64,000 bases of DNA from Symsagittifera roscoffensis (lineage: Eukaryota; Xenacoelomorpha; Acoela; Convolutidae). A model generated the notes under the pieces. That model did no database searches. It was not told the origin of the DNA and saw only the letters and a program-made list of their open reading frames with translations. The stretch is from positions 31,658,369 to 31,722,368 of the forward strand of contig NC_087064.1 in assembly GCF_963678635.1 (NCBI RefSeq), in the 5' to 3' direction. Positions 1-12,428 of this stretch are shown here, piece by piece. Position 1 is the stretch's first letter; each line of letters starts with the position of its first letter. The translations under genes and the position numbers were made by a program.

Positions 1-2
1 GC

Positions 3-1970
3 CTGAAATGCAAGAAAAGATCTATGTTACCATTCTATTTTTCTAGCCATTCCGTACATCTCAGTAACAAAGTCTCTACGGAGAAGCGTAAATTGGCGAA
101 ATTCAATTTGCTCTATTCGACATTGTTGTCTGATCTTCAAAGAGATTTGAATAACTCGATTGAGCTAGACAAAATTACATTACTGTCTTCTCTTCATTCA
201 CTTGATACTAACGACTGTTTCAAAATTCTTCACAAACTTTCTGGCAGCACACCAATTCCTTCTGTTGTTAAATTGGGAGCATCATGTGCTTCTACTGATA
301 ACACCAAAGCCGATTTGTTTAATAACTTTTTCTGTTCTGTGTACAAAAGCGAAACGTTTACGTATAATGGTTGTTCTGATAATACTTTCATTAACTTGCG
401 CGAATTATCGTTTGGTGAAAGTGATGTAAATAGTTTACTTAAAAAGGTACCAGATACCACAGCAGTTGCAGCTGATGGCATTCCACCATTTGTTCTCAAA
501 TGTAATGCTGATGCACTCACGCCTATGGTATATATTCTATTCAGTCAAATTGTTACCTGCTGTATTTGGCCCGATTTTTGGAAAGAGGCGTTTATCATGC
601 CTTTTCATAAGTGCGGGTCAAAATCTGACATTACAAATTATCGTGGAATTAGTATTTTACCGCGCTTATCGCTTTGCTTGGAAAAACTGCTTTTTAATTT
701 CATTTATTCTAATGTTCGACACAAACTTTCTCGTAGACAGCATGGCTTTGTTAAAAAGCGCAGCACGTTTACACAATTGTTGGAATATGTTGAAAATATT
801 TACAAATGTATTGATGCCAATCAAAATTACTGTTCTGTATATTTTGACATTCAAAAGGCTTTTGACTCTGTGTCACACAAACAGTTGCTGAACAAGTTGT
901 TTTCTTTTGGTTTTGACGAAAATTTTATCATGTTAATTTCATCTTATCTTTCCAATCGCTCACAAAGAGTACGTATTAACAATATTCTATCTTACAAAGG
1001 TTACATCTCTAGCGGTGTACCACAAGGAAGCATTCTAGGACCACTTTTATTCCTTATTTATATCAATGACCTCCCGGATGTTGTCAAGTATTCCTCACCG
1101 TCTTTATTTGCTGATGACCTGAAACTGCTTTATCGAGACAACTGTCATGACAATTTTCAGTCTGATTTAGATTCGGTAGAGACCTGGGCAACCCAAAACG
1201 GTCTTGATTTTCATCCAGACAAAACTAAATTCATTTCAAACAATAGCTTTATTTTCAACCTTTATCTTAACGGGTCAGAAATATGCTCTGTTGATCATAT
1301 CAAAGACTTGGGTATTTAAATCTCGCCTACTTTGTCTTGGAATCACCATGTTTCTGCGAAACTTGGTGAAGCCACGAAGTGTTTTCATTATTTAAAGCGT
1401 AATGTTCCTTTCAACTCACCTGTTAAAACTAAGCTTCAAATGTAAATTTCTTGTGTGAGGTCCATTTTACTTTATAACTCTTGTATTTGGTACCCAAATT
1501 TATCAAAGCTACTTGATTTGGAAAAATTCCAGAAAAAGGCAGTAAAGTGGATAATTGGTTCCACTAATTATACTGACAGTCTTGTGATGTTAAACATACT
1601 GCCTATTTGCTATCAAATTATTTTTACTGATTGTCTTCTCTTCTTCAAACTGTTACATAGCTCATATGACTTCGATATTAATGACCATGTTGCTGTTAGT
1701 GAATCGAGACCGGGTAACAGATCCAGTCAGAAAATGGTATTCTCTGTACCTCTTACCCGCAAATTCTGTTCCCTTGGGAGCTTTTTCCAAAGAACAATTC
1801 ATAGCGTCAATAGTGTTTTAGCAAAAGTCGACATCAACTCTACAACTACAGTCTCACAAACCAAGACTCTACTGTTCAATTTCCTTAAACAGCAACTTCA
1901 ATCAACCTTCAATCTCAACAATCCATGCACTTTCTTCATCAAATGCCGTTGCAACACATGTCGTTCCTGA
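3..1970 (+). pseudogene. LINE reverse transcriptase ORF (ORF2 C-terminal part), two nonsense mutations
   Basis: The reading frame is open from the left edge, so the start lies outside the window; the endonuclease expected upstream is not seen. The RT domain shows the YFDIQKAFDSVSH strand with the first catalytic Asp, the GVPQGSILGPLLF block and the FADD catalytic box near 1110. The frame meets TAA at 1317-1319 and TAA at 1443-1445. At the same codons the LINE copy at 26437 has TAT and TAC, so these are point nonsense mutations, not a true end. The frame then continues to a stop at 1968-1970 after a C-terminal Cys cluster (CRCNTC). The product would copy LINE RNA by target-primed reverse transcription. 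This copy is inactive. Confidence 0.88.
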
Positions 1971-2048
1971 ACATTAACAATTTAACTCAAAGCTTGAGTT
2001 ACGCAAACTCAAAATTTCACTTTTATATGTAGTATCATTCACTAATAA

Positions 2049-2076
2049 AGTCTCTTCTTCTTCTTCTTCTTCTTCT
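2049..2076 (+). repeat. (CTT)n LINE 3' tail
   Basis: A run of CTT triplets closes LINE copy 1. The matching tail of copy 2 (about 27203-27245) is longer. Both are followed by the same LTR sequence, TGTCCAATAAAAAG. Confidence 0.9.
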
Positions 2077-2880
2077 TGTCCAATAAAAAGTAACTTAACG
2101 AATTGTTCTGACCCTGTTTTTAACGGCGTTCGCGTATTTTGGGTATCTCGAGACCTAAGTATGGGGACGTTCTTATTTTCTAGAGTGGGGGATATTTTGG
2201 TAGTGGCCTTTAAGCTGTAACGGGTTCTAGTCTCATGTCGCAAGCGAACCGAATTGGCTCCGACCGTTCTTGAGGTAGAAAAACACAAGAGATAGTGTCC
2301 CTGACTCTTGAGCTAATGGTAATAGGGCCTGTTTTTCTTAAGCCTCATATGTGACCGAAGTAGGCGACTGTTACATAGTGTTTTTATGGCGCTCCTGGGT
2401 GTTTTTACGACATCATGACTACGGAGTCGAACCCACTCGACACAGCTCCTGGCTGCATGCCCATTCTAGAGTACCGGTGGTACGGTTCAGCGGGAACGTG
2501 TAAGCCTTCCGGTTGTACCGTGATAGCTTTTTAAGAAAACTTGAGAAAACTTCCTGGTACGCTCTCCGAACGAGGCCTAGCTAACCGAGTAAGGGGGGGG
2601 GGGTAACTAAGGGGACAAAAACACGAGCAAAAAGACAAAAAGCGAAACAAAAACAAAAAAAAAGGATAGAAAAAGGAACAAAAACCATAAAACAAAAAAG
2701 ACAGTGACTTTGATACCAGATCATTTGGATCAAACCTTTATATTAATTAAATAGTATACCCATACTGTTTTATAAGACCGATCGTTTCGATCAATCTAGC
2801 AATCTAAATCAGTGACTTCAATAAGGTGCCCGAGTGGGGGGCATTGTTAAGGTTTTTCAGATAGATTGCAACCTAGCCAG

Positions 2881-3087
2881 ACCACTAGGAGACTTGACTG
2901 GAAAGATTGACCAGCCGAGTGGGAAAGTGGTTCACAAGGACTGAACCGGACCACTAGTAGACTTGACTGGAAGACGTGACCAGCCGAGTGGGAAAGTGGT
3001 TCAGAGGGACTGAGCTGAACCGCTAGGAAACTTGACTGGAAGAGGTGACCAGCCAAGTGGGAAGGTGGTGCTGCTGTCAAGTGCAGT
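2881..3087 (+). repeat. Three 69-bp tandem repeats inside LTR copy A
   Basis: Units start near 2881, 2950 and 3019 and share the core GACTTGACTGGAA followed by GACCAGCC and AGTGGGAA. LTR copy C also has three units, while LTR copy B has two. This groups A with C. Confidence 0.85.
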
Positions 3088-3955
3088 GCACGTCAACGGA
3101 GACAACCAGCACGGGATCACTACAAGAGGACGCACAGGGGTGTTCTCAAGTTGGGCAAACGGGTATTGTTAAAATCCACATTACATTATAGGAGATAAGT
3201 GTAAAATTGGATAAGCGGAGCCCCATTGTTTTGAGGAAGTTTTTACACAAGCAGGCCTGGAAACAGGTCTACGGTTTTCTCTCGAGAGGTTTAGCACCCG
3301 GCGCTTAAGGGATTTTTCGGCTTAAGAGGGGAGCTAAAGAGGGGGGAGGTTAGAAGGGTGGCTGGTTAGGTTAGAGGTTAGCGGTTATAAATTATAAAAA
3401 AAAAGGGGGGAGACATTAGAGTAACTTATTGTTCGGCATCGTCGATTTAGTTACATTAGATACTTACACGCGTTGGTTATAAGAAGCGGATATCCAAATT
3501 TAACATCAGGTTAAGGTAGGTACCCTGGTCGGATCGGTAGGGGGGAACGAACATAGACAGTTTTTGTGATACCCCATAAGATCGCTAGCAGGGGGAGGAA
3601 AACGCGTGGCAATCGGGTACCAGACATTTTTTCGGACAAAGATTGACATCTGTCAACCTTGAAATTTAGGTGGGTCCATCTCTCTGTTTTTGAAATTTTT
3701 CCTGTTTAAATTTTGACGTTTTGGTGAATATTTGTTGTTGATATACGAACGAACAGGTGATCACAAGATACCTGCGGGGAATTTAGGGTTCCAAATAGCC
3801 TGAAACGACGAGAGGGAGATAAATACAGTGGGGTCAGTATTTGGGTTTTGGGTAAATTTTTACTAGAGCTCAAGTGGTGGTAAACGGTACAGTGGTTCAA
3901 GAGTCCCCACAACGAAGAAGAGGAGATCCTACATCCAGACACTCAGTGACAAGTC

Positions 3956-4585
3956 TTGGGACAGTACCGAAGAAGTCTTGGGACATTGCAGTCTGGGGAC
4001 AGTCTTGGAGCAACACGGTCTTGGGACAGTCTCGGGACAGAGCAGTCTTGGGACAGTCTTGGAACGGTGCAGTCTTGGAACGGTGCAGTCTTGGACCAGA
4101 GCAGTCTTGGTACGAAACAGTCTTGGGACACTCGTCTTGGGACAGTAGTCTTGGGACAGTAGTCTTGGGACAGTGGTCTTGGGACAGTGGTCTTGGGACA
4201 GTGGTCTTGGGACACTGGTCTTGGGACAGTGGTCTTGGGACAGTGGTCTTGGGACAGTGGTCTTGGGACAGTAGTCTTGGGACATTAGTCTTGGGACAGT
4301 GGTCTTGGGACAGTGGTCTTGGGACAGTGGTCTTGGGACAGTGGTCTTGGGACAGTGGTCTTGGGACAGTAGTCTTGGGACACTAGTCTTGGGACAGTGG
4401 TCTTGGGACAGTGGTCTTGGGACAGTGGTCTTGGGACAGTAGTCTTGGGACACTAGTCTTGGGACAGTGGTCTTGGGACAGTAGTCTTGGGACAGTGGTC
4501 TTGGGACACTAGTCTTGGGACAGTAGTCTTGGGACACTAACAAGAAGTACTGGGACAACACTGAATAGTCTTGGGACAGTAGAGA
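3956..4585 (+). repeat. 14-bp minisatellite in LTR A, unit GTCTTGGGACAGTG
   Basis: About thirty near-perfect 14-bp units lie between 4130 and 4545, with more degenerate units on both sides. Variation is mostly GTGG against GTAG and CAGT against CACT. Because 14 bases times 3 equals 14 codons, both strands show long artificial open frames. Confidence 0.95.
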
Positions 4586-4640
4586 GGAAGTCTTGGAACA
4601 GTATAAAGAAGGGGGTGACGGTAGTAAAAGAGTACTAAGA

Positions 4641-4863
4641 CTGGTTGAAGTAACCAAACGCAAAATCAAATTTTCAATCCAATCCTAAAGATCCGGTACT
4701 ATAGGGATAAGGAACATATAAAATTTTCAAAAAGCTCAGGAAACGTTGTTTTTAGCAAATTGTAAATTTCCTTTTATAAGATTTTGTCAAAAGAGGTTTT
4801 AACCTTAGAGTAGAATTTTGTAGATAGTAATACTGTAAATAGGAACAATTGTAAATAAAAATA
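4641..4863 (+). other. Leader between LTR A and gag
   Basis: This is AT-rich sequence with no ORF. It should contain the tRNA primer-binding site just right of the LTR edge, but I could not recognise one with confidence. Gag begins at ATG 4864 after an AATTGTAAATAAAAATA stretch. Confidence 0.5.
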
Positions 4864-7832
4864 ATGAGGCGGAGCAGGGTACCGGTGGCTGATAAAAGAT
4901 CTACCGAAGCGAAGACAAAGTATAACTCGTCGCTAAGTAAAACGACGTCAATGGGTCCAAAGGTAACTAAGAAGAATTTTTCAGTTAGCATGGTCAACAC
5001 GAGGAGTAATACAGAGAACAGAGCAAAAGAGGGCACGGAAGGGAAACGAGCAGAACCCACCATCGAGATTGAACTAGAGACACCGGATCAAAGTGTGGAT
5101 GAAGTGGGAAAGAAAACGACAGAGTCAACTCCGATGCCCAATGCGGAAGAACCTAATCCGAAGCCCATGGAGTTCTCACCGATAGACAACGTGGAAGACA
5201 CAACAGGCAACACGCCAGAAACGGTGAAGGACGAGTCTCAAGCAAAAAGAACGTCTTTTACTGAAAGATTGGCAATGATGGTCGGAATGAAATCGAGAGA
5301 CGCAGCAGTGGAGGAGACGAAAGCCGAGAAAGGCAAAACATTCGGAACAGTTTCCACAAGAACGACAGACACCGACCAAAACGAGGATCAGAAAAGACCG
5401 GGAACAGCGACCAACAACAGGACAACCTGTCCCAACAACTGTCCTGACAACAGGACAACAACGGACCATGGAACAGCTACTCTTGAGCTAGGTGATTTGA
5501 TGGCGAAGCTAGATCAGATAGACGAAAAACTGAAGCACAGCGAAGAGGATAGAGATGTGATAAGGAAGGAAATAAGAAACAACAAACATGAATACCTGGA
5601 CAGTTATTTCCATCTAGCGAGGGCAACAGAGGAAAAGCTTCAGCAGATGTCGGACAAAATAGACACCACTGATGAAGAGCGAGACAAGAACATCAGAAAA
5701 GACATGCGAGAAATGAAGCAGCGATATGACGCAGTGAATAGCCAGTTGGGGAGTTTGGAAACGAGAATGGATACGATGAGTAGGGACCAGGCTGAGAGCT
5801 CAAGTGCAATACACACAAAGTTAGACGCTATCTTGAGGAATTGAACACCACAAGACAGGCCAGCGGCGGAGCGGACACAAGGTAATAGAGTTGACTTCGT
5901 GGAACCACAAAGGAACAAACGACAGTCAACACCGTTACCAGTACCCCGGGAGGCTGCGAGTACGGCACCGGGGGGGGGGGCAAGGCGATTATGAAAAGTG
6001 GAACAGCGAACACAACCAGTGGTCCAGGGGACTCCACGACTCACAACAACGTGGGAACGGATGCCATGACATGGGCAAGCACCTGGGAAATGATGAACAG
6101 GACACTAGAAGCCTTCGCCACAAGGAACACCGACTCGAGTGACGGAGGAAGCAACAAATCCAGGAAAACTTTCAAGAAACCAAAAGAATTCAAAGATGAT
6201 TCAGACGGATGCATTGACACTTGGGTAGAAGTCATGAGGTTACACTTGGAACAAGACAACTTGAACGATGAGAGGCAAGCATGCACAGCGATACTGAGCA
6301 ACCTGGAAGGCACGGCATTGAAATGCGTGGTTGCGAAGAAAGAAGAGGAACGCGATACAGCGGACAAAATCTTCGAAATATTGTTAAATCGATTCGGCTC
6401 AGGCATGAAGGGTCATCAAGCGATGATGCGATTTGAAAAGAGAAGGCAAAGGGACGATGAATCGATAGACAGGTTCCTAGATGATCTTGAGAGCTTGAGA
6501 AGAAGGAGTGACCCGGAAGAATCTACCAATAGAAGGAACTTCAGCATCGCCTCAAAGTTCATTGATGGGGTAAAGAGTGATGACTTGAGAACGATGTTAG
6601 CAACATACTATACGTTGTCGAAAGACAGTGTACCAACTCCAGAAGAGATGAGGCAGAAGTCAAGAGAATACATGCTAATGAAACCCAAGAAATACTCGTA
6701 CTCAGACAACAGGAATACGCAAGGGGGGAGTCAGCCACAAAGGTCGTCACGGTACAAGCCCAGAGATGATATGGACAAACGCAGATCATGTGCGAACTGC
6801 GGATCAGCTGACCATCATGGGGCGGATTGCACGACGTACAAGCAGGGCATGAAGAGTTTGGGATATGCACCCGATGAGGAAGATTTGAGCCAGATGGAGG
6901 AACACGAGTTCTATAGTGGCTTGATCATCAAAATAGGTGCAAGATGCTTCTTCTGCAACCAAGAGTGGCACTTCAGGATGGACTGTCCGTTGTTTTGGGA
7001 GGCGGTCAAGAATCAGAGTCATCCAAAACACAAGTTGGCATTAGCAGCGGTACAGAACCAGAGAAATGGACAAGGTGAATTTCAAACGAAAAATCTAGAA
7101 GCACCAAGTGCGGAACTGCCGACGAAAACAGTGAAAGCTGTAATGCAAGTTAACTGTGCAACAGAGGCCACGGCAAGGAACGCCCTAGAGATAAATTATG
7201 AGAAGGCGGCGGCGGAAGCTATCAACAAAGTGAAACAGGACCTGGCAGCGAAAGAAATAGAACAACGGCTGAAGCAAGAGATCGAAAGACAGAAAAGGAA
7301 CGAAGCATTAAGTTGCTCGCAATCAATACCAGAGGCTGTAGCGGGGTCGACAAAAAATGGAAACTGCAACACTGTAAAGATGGTGACGGGGAAGCCATTC
7401 GGTATGACAAAGATCGGGGCAAGAATAATGTCAATAATCACTGTGGGCGGCCATGAGGTAACGAGAAACTTGAGCGAACCAAGTGACCAGACAATAATGC
7501 ACATTGACGTGTACGCAGATTACTTGAGTTGTATAAGCCCACAAACGACTTCTAGAGCATTGAGGGCACTACTCACGAGAGGGGGTAGCAAGTCAGTCCG
7601 AGTTGATAACAGGTACACAGAAGCTTATGGTCCGCATGAGGTGATGCTAAATATAGATGGAATCAACATGTATACGAAAACAATGATAACATGTGATAAA
7701 GATCTAATAGGGCAAATCTACGTGGGAAAAGAAGAGTTGAAAGTGAGATCGATTGGACACTGCGCCATGCTTGAGGAAGATGCAATGCACATCGGAACAG
7801 AGGCAGATGTGCAGCAGATGTGCTCGACATAA
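4864..7832 (+). pseudogene. gag: Gag of element 1 (coiled coil, capsid, two zinc knuckles, retropepsin-like tail)
   Basis: Gag would form the particle and bind element RNA. The first part (4864-5844, 326 residues) is basic then acidic and ends in a long charged coiled coil. It stops at TGA 5842-5844, but the frame stays open to an 11-G run at 5970-5980, where a one-base change leads into the second part (5991-7832, 613 residues). That part has a helical capsid-like region, zinc knuckle 1 (CANCGSADHHGADC, about residue 267) and zinc knuckle 2 (CFFCNQEWHFRMDC, about residue 318), both C-x2-C-x4-H-x4-C. Then come a charged helix and a C-terminal domain around ALLTRGG (about residue 527) that looks like a dead retropepsin. 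The end at 7832 follows an 11-base duplication (CAGATGTG repeated) that shifts it out of the protease frame. Element 2 has the same layout. Confidence 0.85.
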
Positions 7833-10800
7833 GTGGCAAGAAGACTCAGTTACGTGGGTTACTTGATACGGGAGCGGTCTTGAGTGTAATACCAATAGAA
7901 ACTTGGGAACGAATGGGCTTCACAAAAATGATTTGATAGATTCAAGAATACGGTTGTCAGCTGCAAACAAAGGGGCGCTGCGGGTGTTGGGCAGAACGCC
8001 GATAATAGCCTTGAATCTGGGGGAACGCAACCTGTGGATGAGCTTTCTTGTGGTAGAAAACCTAGATGAGTCTGACCAATTTATTTTAGGCAGAGACTTC
8101 ATCAGGAACTTTGATGTAGCGATTGATCTAAACAACGCAATGTTCAGGATACGGAACCCGGATAGAAGGTACGCAATCAAACCGGTAAATTTAATAATGG
8201 CAAATGAGACCAAAGCACCGGTATTCTTGAGTAGGAGAGTGAGGCTAAAGGCGAACGAAGCGGCGATTGTAAGCTTACGAATGAAAAGTTACAATGAACT
8301 AAGTGACAACAAGCAGGTATGCATAGTCCCAAATCCAAATAGTCAAAGTGCTGCTGTTTTAGGAAGATCCTTCTCGATAACGAAGAGCGGTCTCTGCGTG
8401 AGTGGGGGAGGAAACTGGGATATGCTTTACCCGTAAAAACTCGATATGAAATGACTGAAAACCATAAACAAAATGAAGTTGTTGATTGTCCCAATCATAG
8501 GGACAAAATTTGTATCTTGAGACGATTGAAGAAAATAAAATGTTCATCAGGTCTTGTGAAGTCACTTAAGTCAGAGACAGACGATGGACTATCGAGCTGT
8601 TCGAATTTCCCGGAATGGCCCACACTAGATGAAATGCAGAGTGATAAACCGGTCCTACCGGAAATTGAACATTTAAGAGGCAAGTTAACGGACGAACAGC
8701 TCGAAGCCATCAAGGACGTACTAGAACGGAACGAGGAAGTTTTTTCAAGACATAAGGCAGACATCGGGTGTTGTAATTTTGTTGAGAATGAAATAGAACT
8801 TGAGGAAAACGCAATACCGCACAGGGAGGGGGCGAGGCGCATGACCCCACACAAATCGGATGCGTGTAGAAAGGAGATTGAGACGCTACTAGAGTATGAC
8901 ATGATAGAACCATCCAAATCACCGTGGGCGTGTGGAGTAGTGATGGCCAAAAAGAAAGGCGACCAGTTGAGGTTTTGTTGTGAATTTCGATACCTGAACT
9001 CCGTCACGGTGAAGGATGCCTATCCCATAACTAGGTCTGATGAGAGCCTCTCGAAGTTAGGTGATGCAAAATTTTTTACGACTCTTGATTTAGGCTCGGC
9101 CTTTTGGCAGGTACCACTCAGGAAGCAGGACAGGGACAAGATAGGGTTTTCCTGCGAGTTGGGTCTGTTTCAATGGAAACGGATGCCGTTTGGTCTTTGC
9201 AATGCCACTGCCACATTTCAGCGGTTGACGGCAATCTGGTAATGTGCTATGTGGATGACGTGGTAATAGCGACACCCACACTGGAAGACCACATTGAGAG
9301 ACTTGACGAAGTATTTGCGTGTATGAAGAGGTCGGGGCTAAAGTGCAAACCATCAAAGTGTGAGATACTCAAGGATTCGATAAAATACTTGGGCAGGATG
9401 GTGGACAGACACGGCATCAGACCAGATCCAGACGCAGTAGAAGCAGTTCTAACTTGGAAATCGTCAAAAACGGAACACCAATTGATGAGCTTCCTGGGTT
9501 TTGCAAATTACTACAGAGAATTCATCAAAGGCTATGCAGACAAGGTTTATCCGACGCAACAGTTAATGAGACACAAGGGCAAGAAGTTCACGTGGAACAA
9601 CGCAGCAGAAGAGTCATTCCAGAGAATAAAGAAAGAGTTGTGCGAGGCACCAGTACTAGGGATTCCAACGGAGTAAGGGATGTACGTGCTGGATACGGAT
9701 GCGTCGGTAGTAGCGATTTCTGGAATTCTCCATCAGGAACAAGAGTGGAACGGGAAGACAGTCTTGAGACCAATAGCGTACGGGAGCAAAGTCCTAAGTG
9801 ACACGGAAATGAAGTACGGGGCACCGAAAGCGGAGATGTTCGCGGTGGTTACCTTTGTCGAGAAATATAGAGCATACCTAGGCAGCGAGCCATTCAAGCT
9901 GCGAGTCGACAACAGGGCACTAAGCTGGCTGAAAACGTACTCAATGGACCAAAGTTACATTGGGAGGTGGATAGTTCGCCTGGACGGATACAACATGATA
10001 ATTGAGCATAGAACACGAGATAAACATCAAAATGCTGACAGCTTGAGCAAGAAGACGGAGTTCTACGAGAGACAAGAACAGAGGGAGGCAGATAGACCTG
10101 AGATCAAGGATGGCTTCTCCTTCATGGACAAGGAAACGTACGACAGTCTTCCACTCCCGAGATGGTTGGACAAATCAGGCAAACCAATAGAAGATCACCC
10201 CGAATTACCAAAAGAAACTCCGGAGAAAACAATCTTAAAAAAGAACCGAGGGATGCCGATAGGAATAATTCTCAAGTCAAAGATCGTGAGGGTGACGCTC
10301 AAAGCAAAAAGCTATGATCTTAACCAGGTGGAGACGGGAGAGGCACAAATAATCGATGACTTAAAGAGGTTACTCGAGAAACTAGCAGATGATAAGCCCG
10401 TGATCCATGAAAATAGTAAGGAGGAACCTGAGGTCACAATACTGCGAAAAGACGGGATAGTTAGTGATGGAAACACCTCGAAGGTGACTAACCCTGATGG
10501 GAAGGAAGTGGTGCAGTCACTGGTTGAAAAAATCCCGGCTGACATACTTGAACAGACTCAGGTTAGGAAAAAGAGAGCGGAGTTCAAGGAAGAGGCTGAA
10601 TACCTGGTACTAGGTCAAGAGTCCGGGGAGCGGTCCACGTCCACGGAGGAAGGAAATACTGAAGGAGGAAATTTGTCCGGGGAGTGTGGAATGTGGGATG
10701 AGGACTCGGACGAGAGCAGCGACAATCAAGATAGTCTCTGCATGATATTGGCAGAAGAAAAGATTAGACACCGCGACAGGGAATTACAAACAGATCCGTC

Positions 10801-12428
10801 GTCAGGAACCTTCAACTTGGACGTACAGGAAGTACGAGGAGGTGAAGAACTTGAAAGAATTGCAGTTTCGAAGAAACCATTCAGGGAACTATCATGCAAC
10901 TCAAATGTCAGAACAAATTTGGTGTCAGAAGATGACATGAAGATAGTAAAGAGGATAGTATGCGTGAAGCTGAATGACGACATCCACAACCCTGGGGAAA
11001 TGAATGGACAGATCATGGCACTGAAGGAACATGTCAAGGCGAGATATAGGCTGTCGGACCTGATAAGAGCCCAGAAGAATGATAAGATGACAAGTAACCT
11101 CTCCAAATGGATCCGAATGGGGTCCAAGGAGAAAGGGGAACTTGAAAAAGACAGCTACAAGATCCTGAGCCAGTTCTACAAAGAAAGGAAAGAGTTACTC
11201 TATCACACAACTGACGGGGTGGTAGCATGCAAGAGAAAAGACGAGGAGAAGGTATTACACAAACACAACCTCATCATATTACCGCAATTGTATCAGACAG
11301 AGGTGCTGTTCAGATCGCACGATCAAATGGGGCACCAGGGGATAGACAGGGTGCAACATAGAATACTTCACAGGTTCGATTGACCAGGATTGAGGAAAGC
11401 TTGCGAGAGGTGGGTGAATGCATGCCTGGCATGCCTGCAAGTGAAAGACCCAAGGAAGATGAAATTCCCACTCAAGTCGGTGGAAAGCTCGGAATTTCAT
11501 GAAGTGGTGCAGATAGACCATCAGAAGATCTGCATGACGGAGTCGGGGTATAACCAGAGACTGGTTATAATTGACCACTTCACAAAGCTGGCAGAAGCGG
11601 TGCCGTGTCAGACAGCTTCGGCAGAGGAGACTTGTGACCACTTGATAATCCATTGGATATCGAGGTATGGTTGTCCAATGACTTTTCAGTCAGACAACGG
11701 CAAGGCCTTTGTGGGGGACTTGACTAAGGAATTAATGAAGAGGTCACACATTGCTCAAGCACACTAGACGACTTACCATCATCAGGCCAACGGGCTGGTA
11801 GAGAGACAGAATAGAACGTTGGTGAATATGCTGAGGGTATACTGCTCAAGATACATGACAGACTGGGATAAATATCTGCCAAGCACAAATGAGACAGCGC
11901 AAGAAACATGATGAAAGGATATTACAGGCAAAGCCGTATGAAGTGGGCCAGTACGTGTGGGTTTTCCAGAATGCCATACCGCCCAAAGGGACAAAGAAAC
12001 TAATCAAGAAATGGAGAGGACCATTCTTGATAACGGAAGTACATCAACAAGGACGGTTCTACCGCTTGAGTACTGGGCGAGCAGCACATTATGAGAACCT
12101 GAAGCCTCATGTCCCATCCCCAGAGGACTGGTGTATACCAAAGGACATGGAGGGACTAGAGTACCTACTGGTGGAGCCAGCATGTGAAGTGAACGAAAAA
12201 GGCACCAGAGAGAAGAATGATGGCAATGAGAACTTGAGTTTGGATGACAATGAAAAAATAGAAGCGGACTCTGAAGCGGAATCTTTTGTGGAAGAAGACT
12301 GGAACGATCCGGAGCAAAGTGAGGTGCCGAAGTGGACAGAACCAGACTTATCAATACCAGCGGGGACAAGGAGTGGCAATCGCAAACGCACGGGCATGAA
12401 TATAACAGGTATGGGGACGATTTCCTGA
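7833..12428 (+). pseudogene. pol: Pol of element 1: protease, reverse transcriptase, RNase H, integrase
   Basis: The protease has LLDTGAVLSVIP (7858-7893) and FILGRDF near 8084. RT has TTLDLGSAFWQ, MPFGLCNA and YVDD (about 9250), then SFLGFANYYREF. RNase H starts MYVLDTDAS at 9680, followed by RVDNRALSW and HQNADSLS. Integrase has an HHCC finger (H..H near 11330, C..C at 11404-11440) and core D, D, E in VVQID, SDNG and VERQNRTL, then a GPY/F-type end (WRGPF, about 12020). Breaks: a shift after 7905, a missing stretch of about 34 bases near 9225, stops at 9674, 11381 and 11765, and a gap of about 205 bases near 11883 that removes the end of the core. RNase H and integrase are joined by an unusually long acidic linker (about 10080-11150). 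Order and motifs are Ty3/gypsy. Confidence 0.9.

Larger units (their letters stand above)
1..2076 (+). mobile_element. Non-LTR retrotransposon (LINE, CR1/jockey-type), copy 1, 3' part
   Basis: The first 2.1 kb is the 3' portion of a LINE. It holds a reverse transcriptase ORF, a short 3' UTR with an AATAAA signal at about 2044, and a tail of CTT repeats ending at 2076, where LTR sequence begins. Its left end lies outside the window. The LTR sequence at 23775 onward is uninterrupted across the corresponding point, so the LINE probably inserted inside the LTR of element 1 and interrupts it. A second, 5'-truncated copy lies at 26437-27245. The short-repeat tail and the RT sequence suit the CR1/jockey group; the clade assignment is by eye only. 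Confidence 0.85.
2077..4640 (+). repeat. LTR copy A (5' LTR of element 1, left part displaced by the LINE)
   Basis: This segment is nearly identical to 23775-26160 and to 27246-28308. It contains a block of 69-bp repeats, a purine-rich A/G stretch (2625-2700) and the 14-bp minisatellite. In the 3' copy, homologous LTR sequence seems to begin about 600 bp further left (near 23168), so the first part of copy A should lie upstream of the LINE, outside the window. The right edge is uncertain because copy B departs into LINE sequence before it. No gene is seen in it; the reading frames through the minisatellite are products of the repeat. Confidence 0.75.

Noticed and set aside
3929-4669. Long minus-strand frame of 246 codons with 14-residue repeats (also plus-strand frame 3874-4386 and the frames at 25521-26539)
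   Set aside because: The unit is 14 bp, so three units make an exact 14-codon repeat and every frame without a stop stays open on both strands. No start context, no relatives, no composition of a real protein.
4620-4700. Primer-binding site just right of LTR A
   Set aside because: A TGGTTGAAGTAACCA string near 4642 is tempting, but the LTR edge is not fixed and I cannot match it to a tRNA 3' end.
8495-9007. Minus-strand frame of 170 codons opposite RT
   Set aside because: Shadow of the RT frame, which carries recognised motifs.
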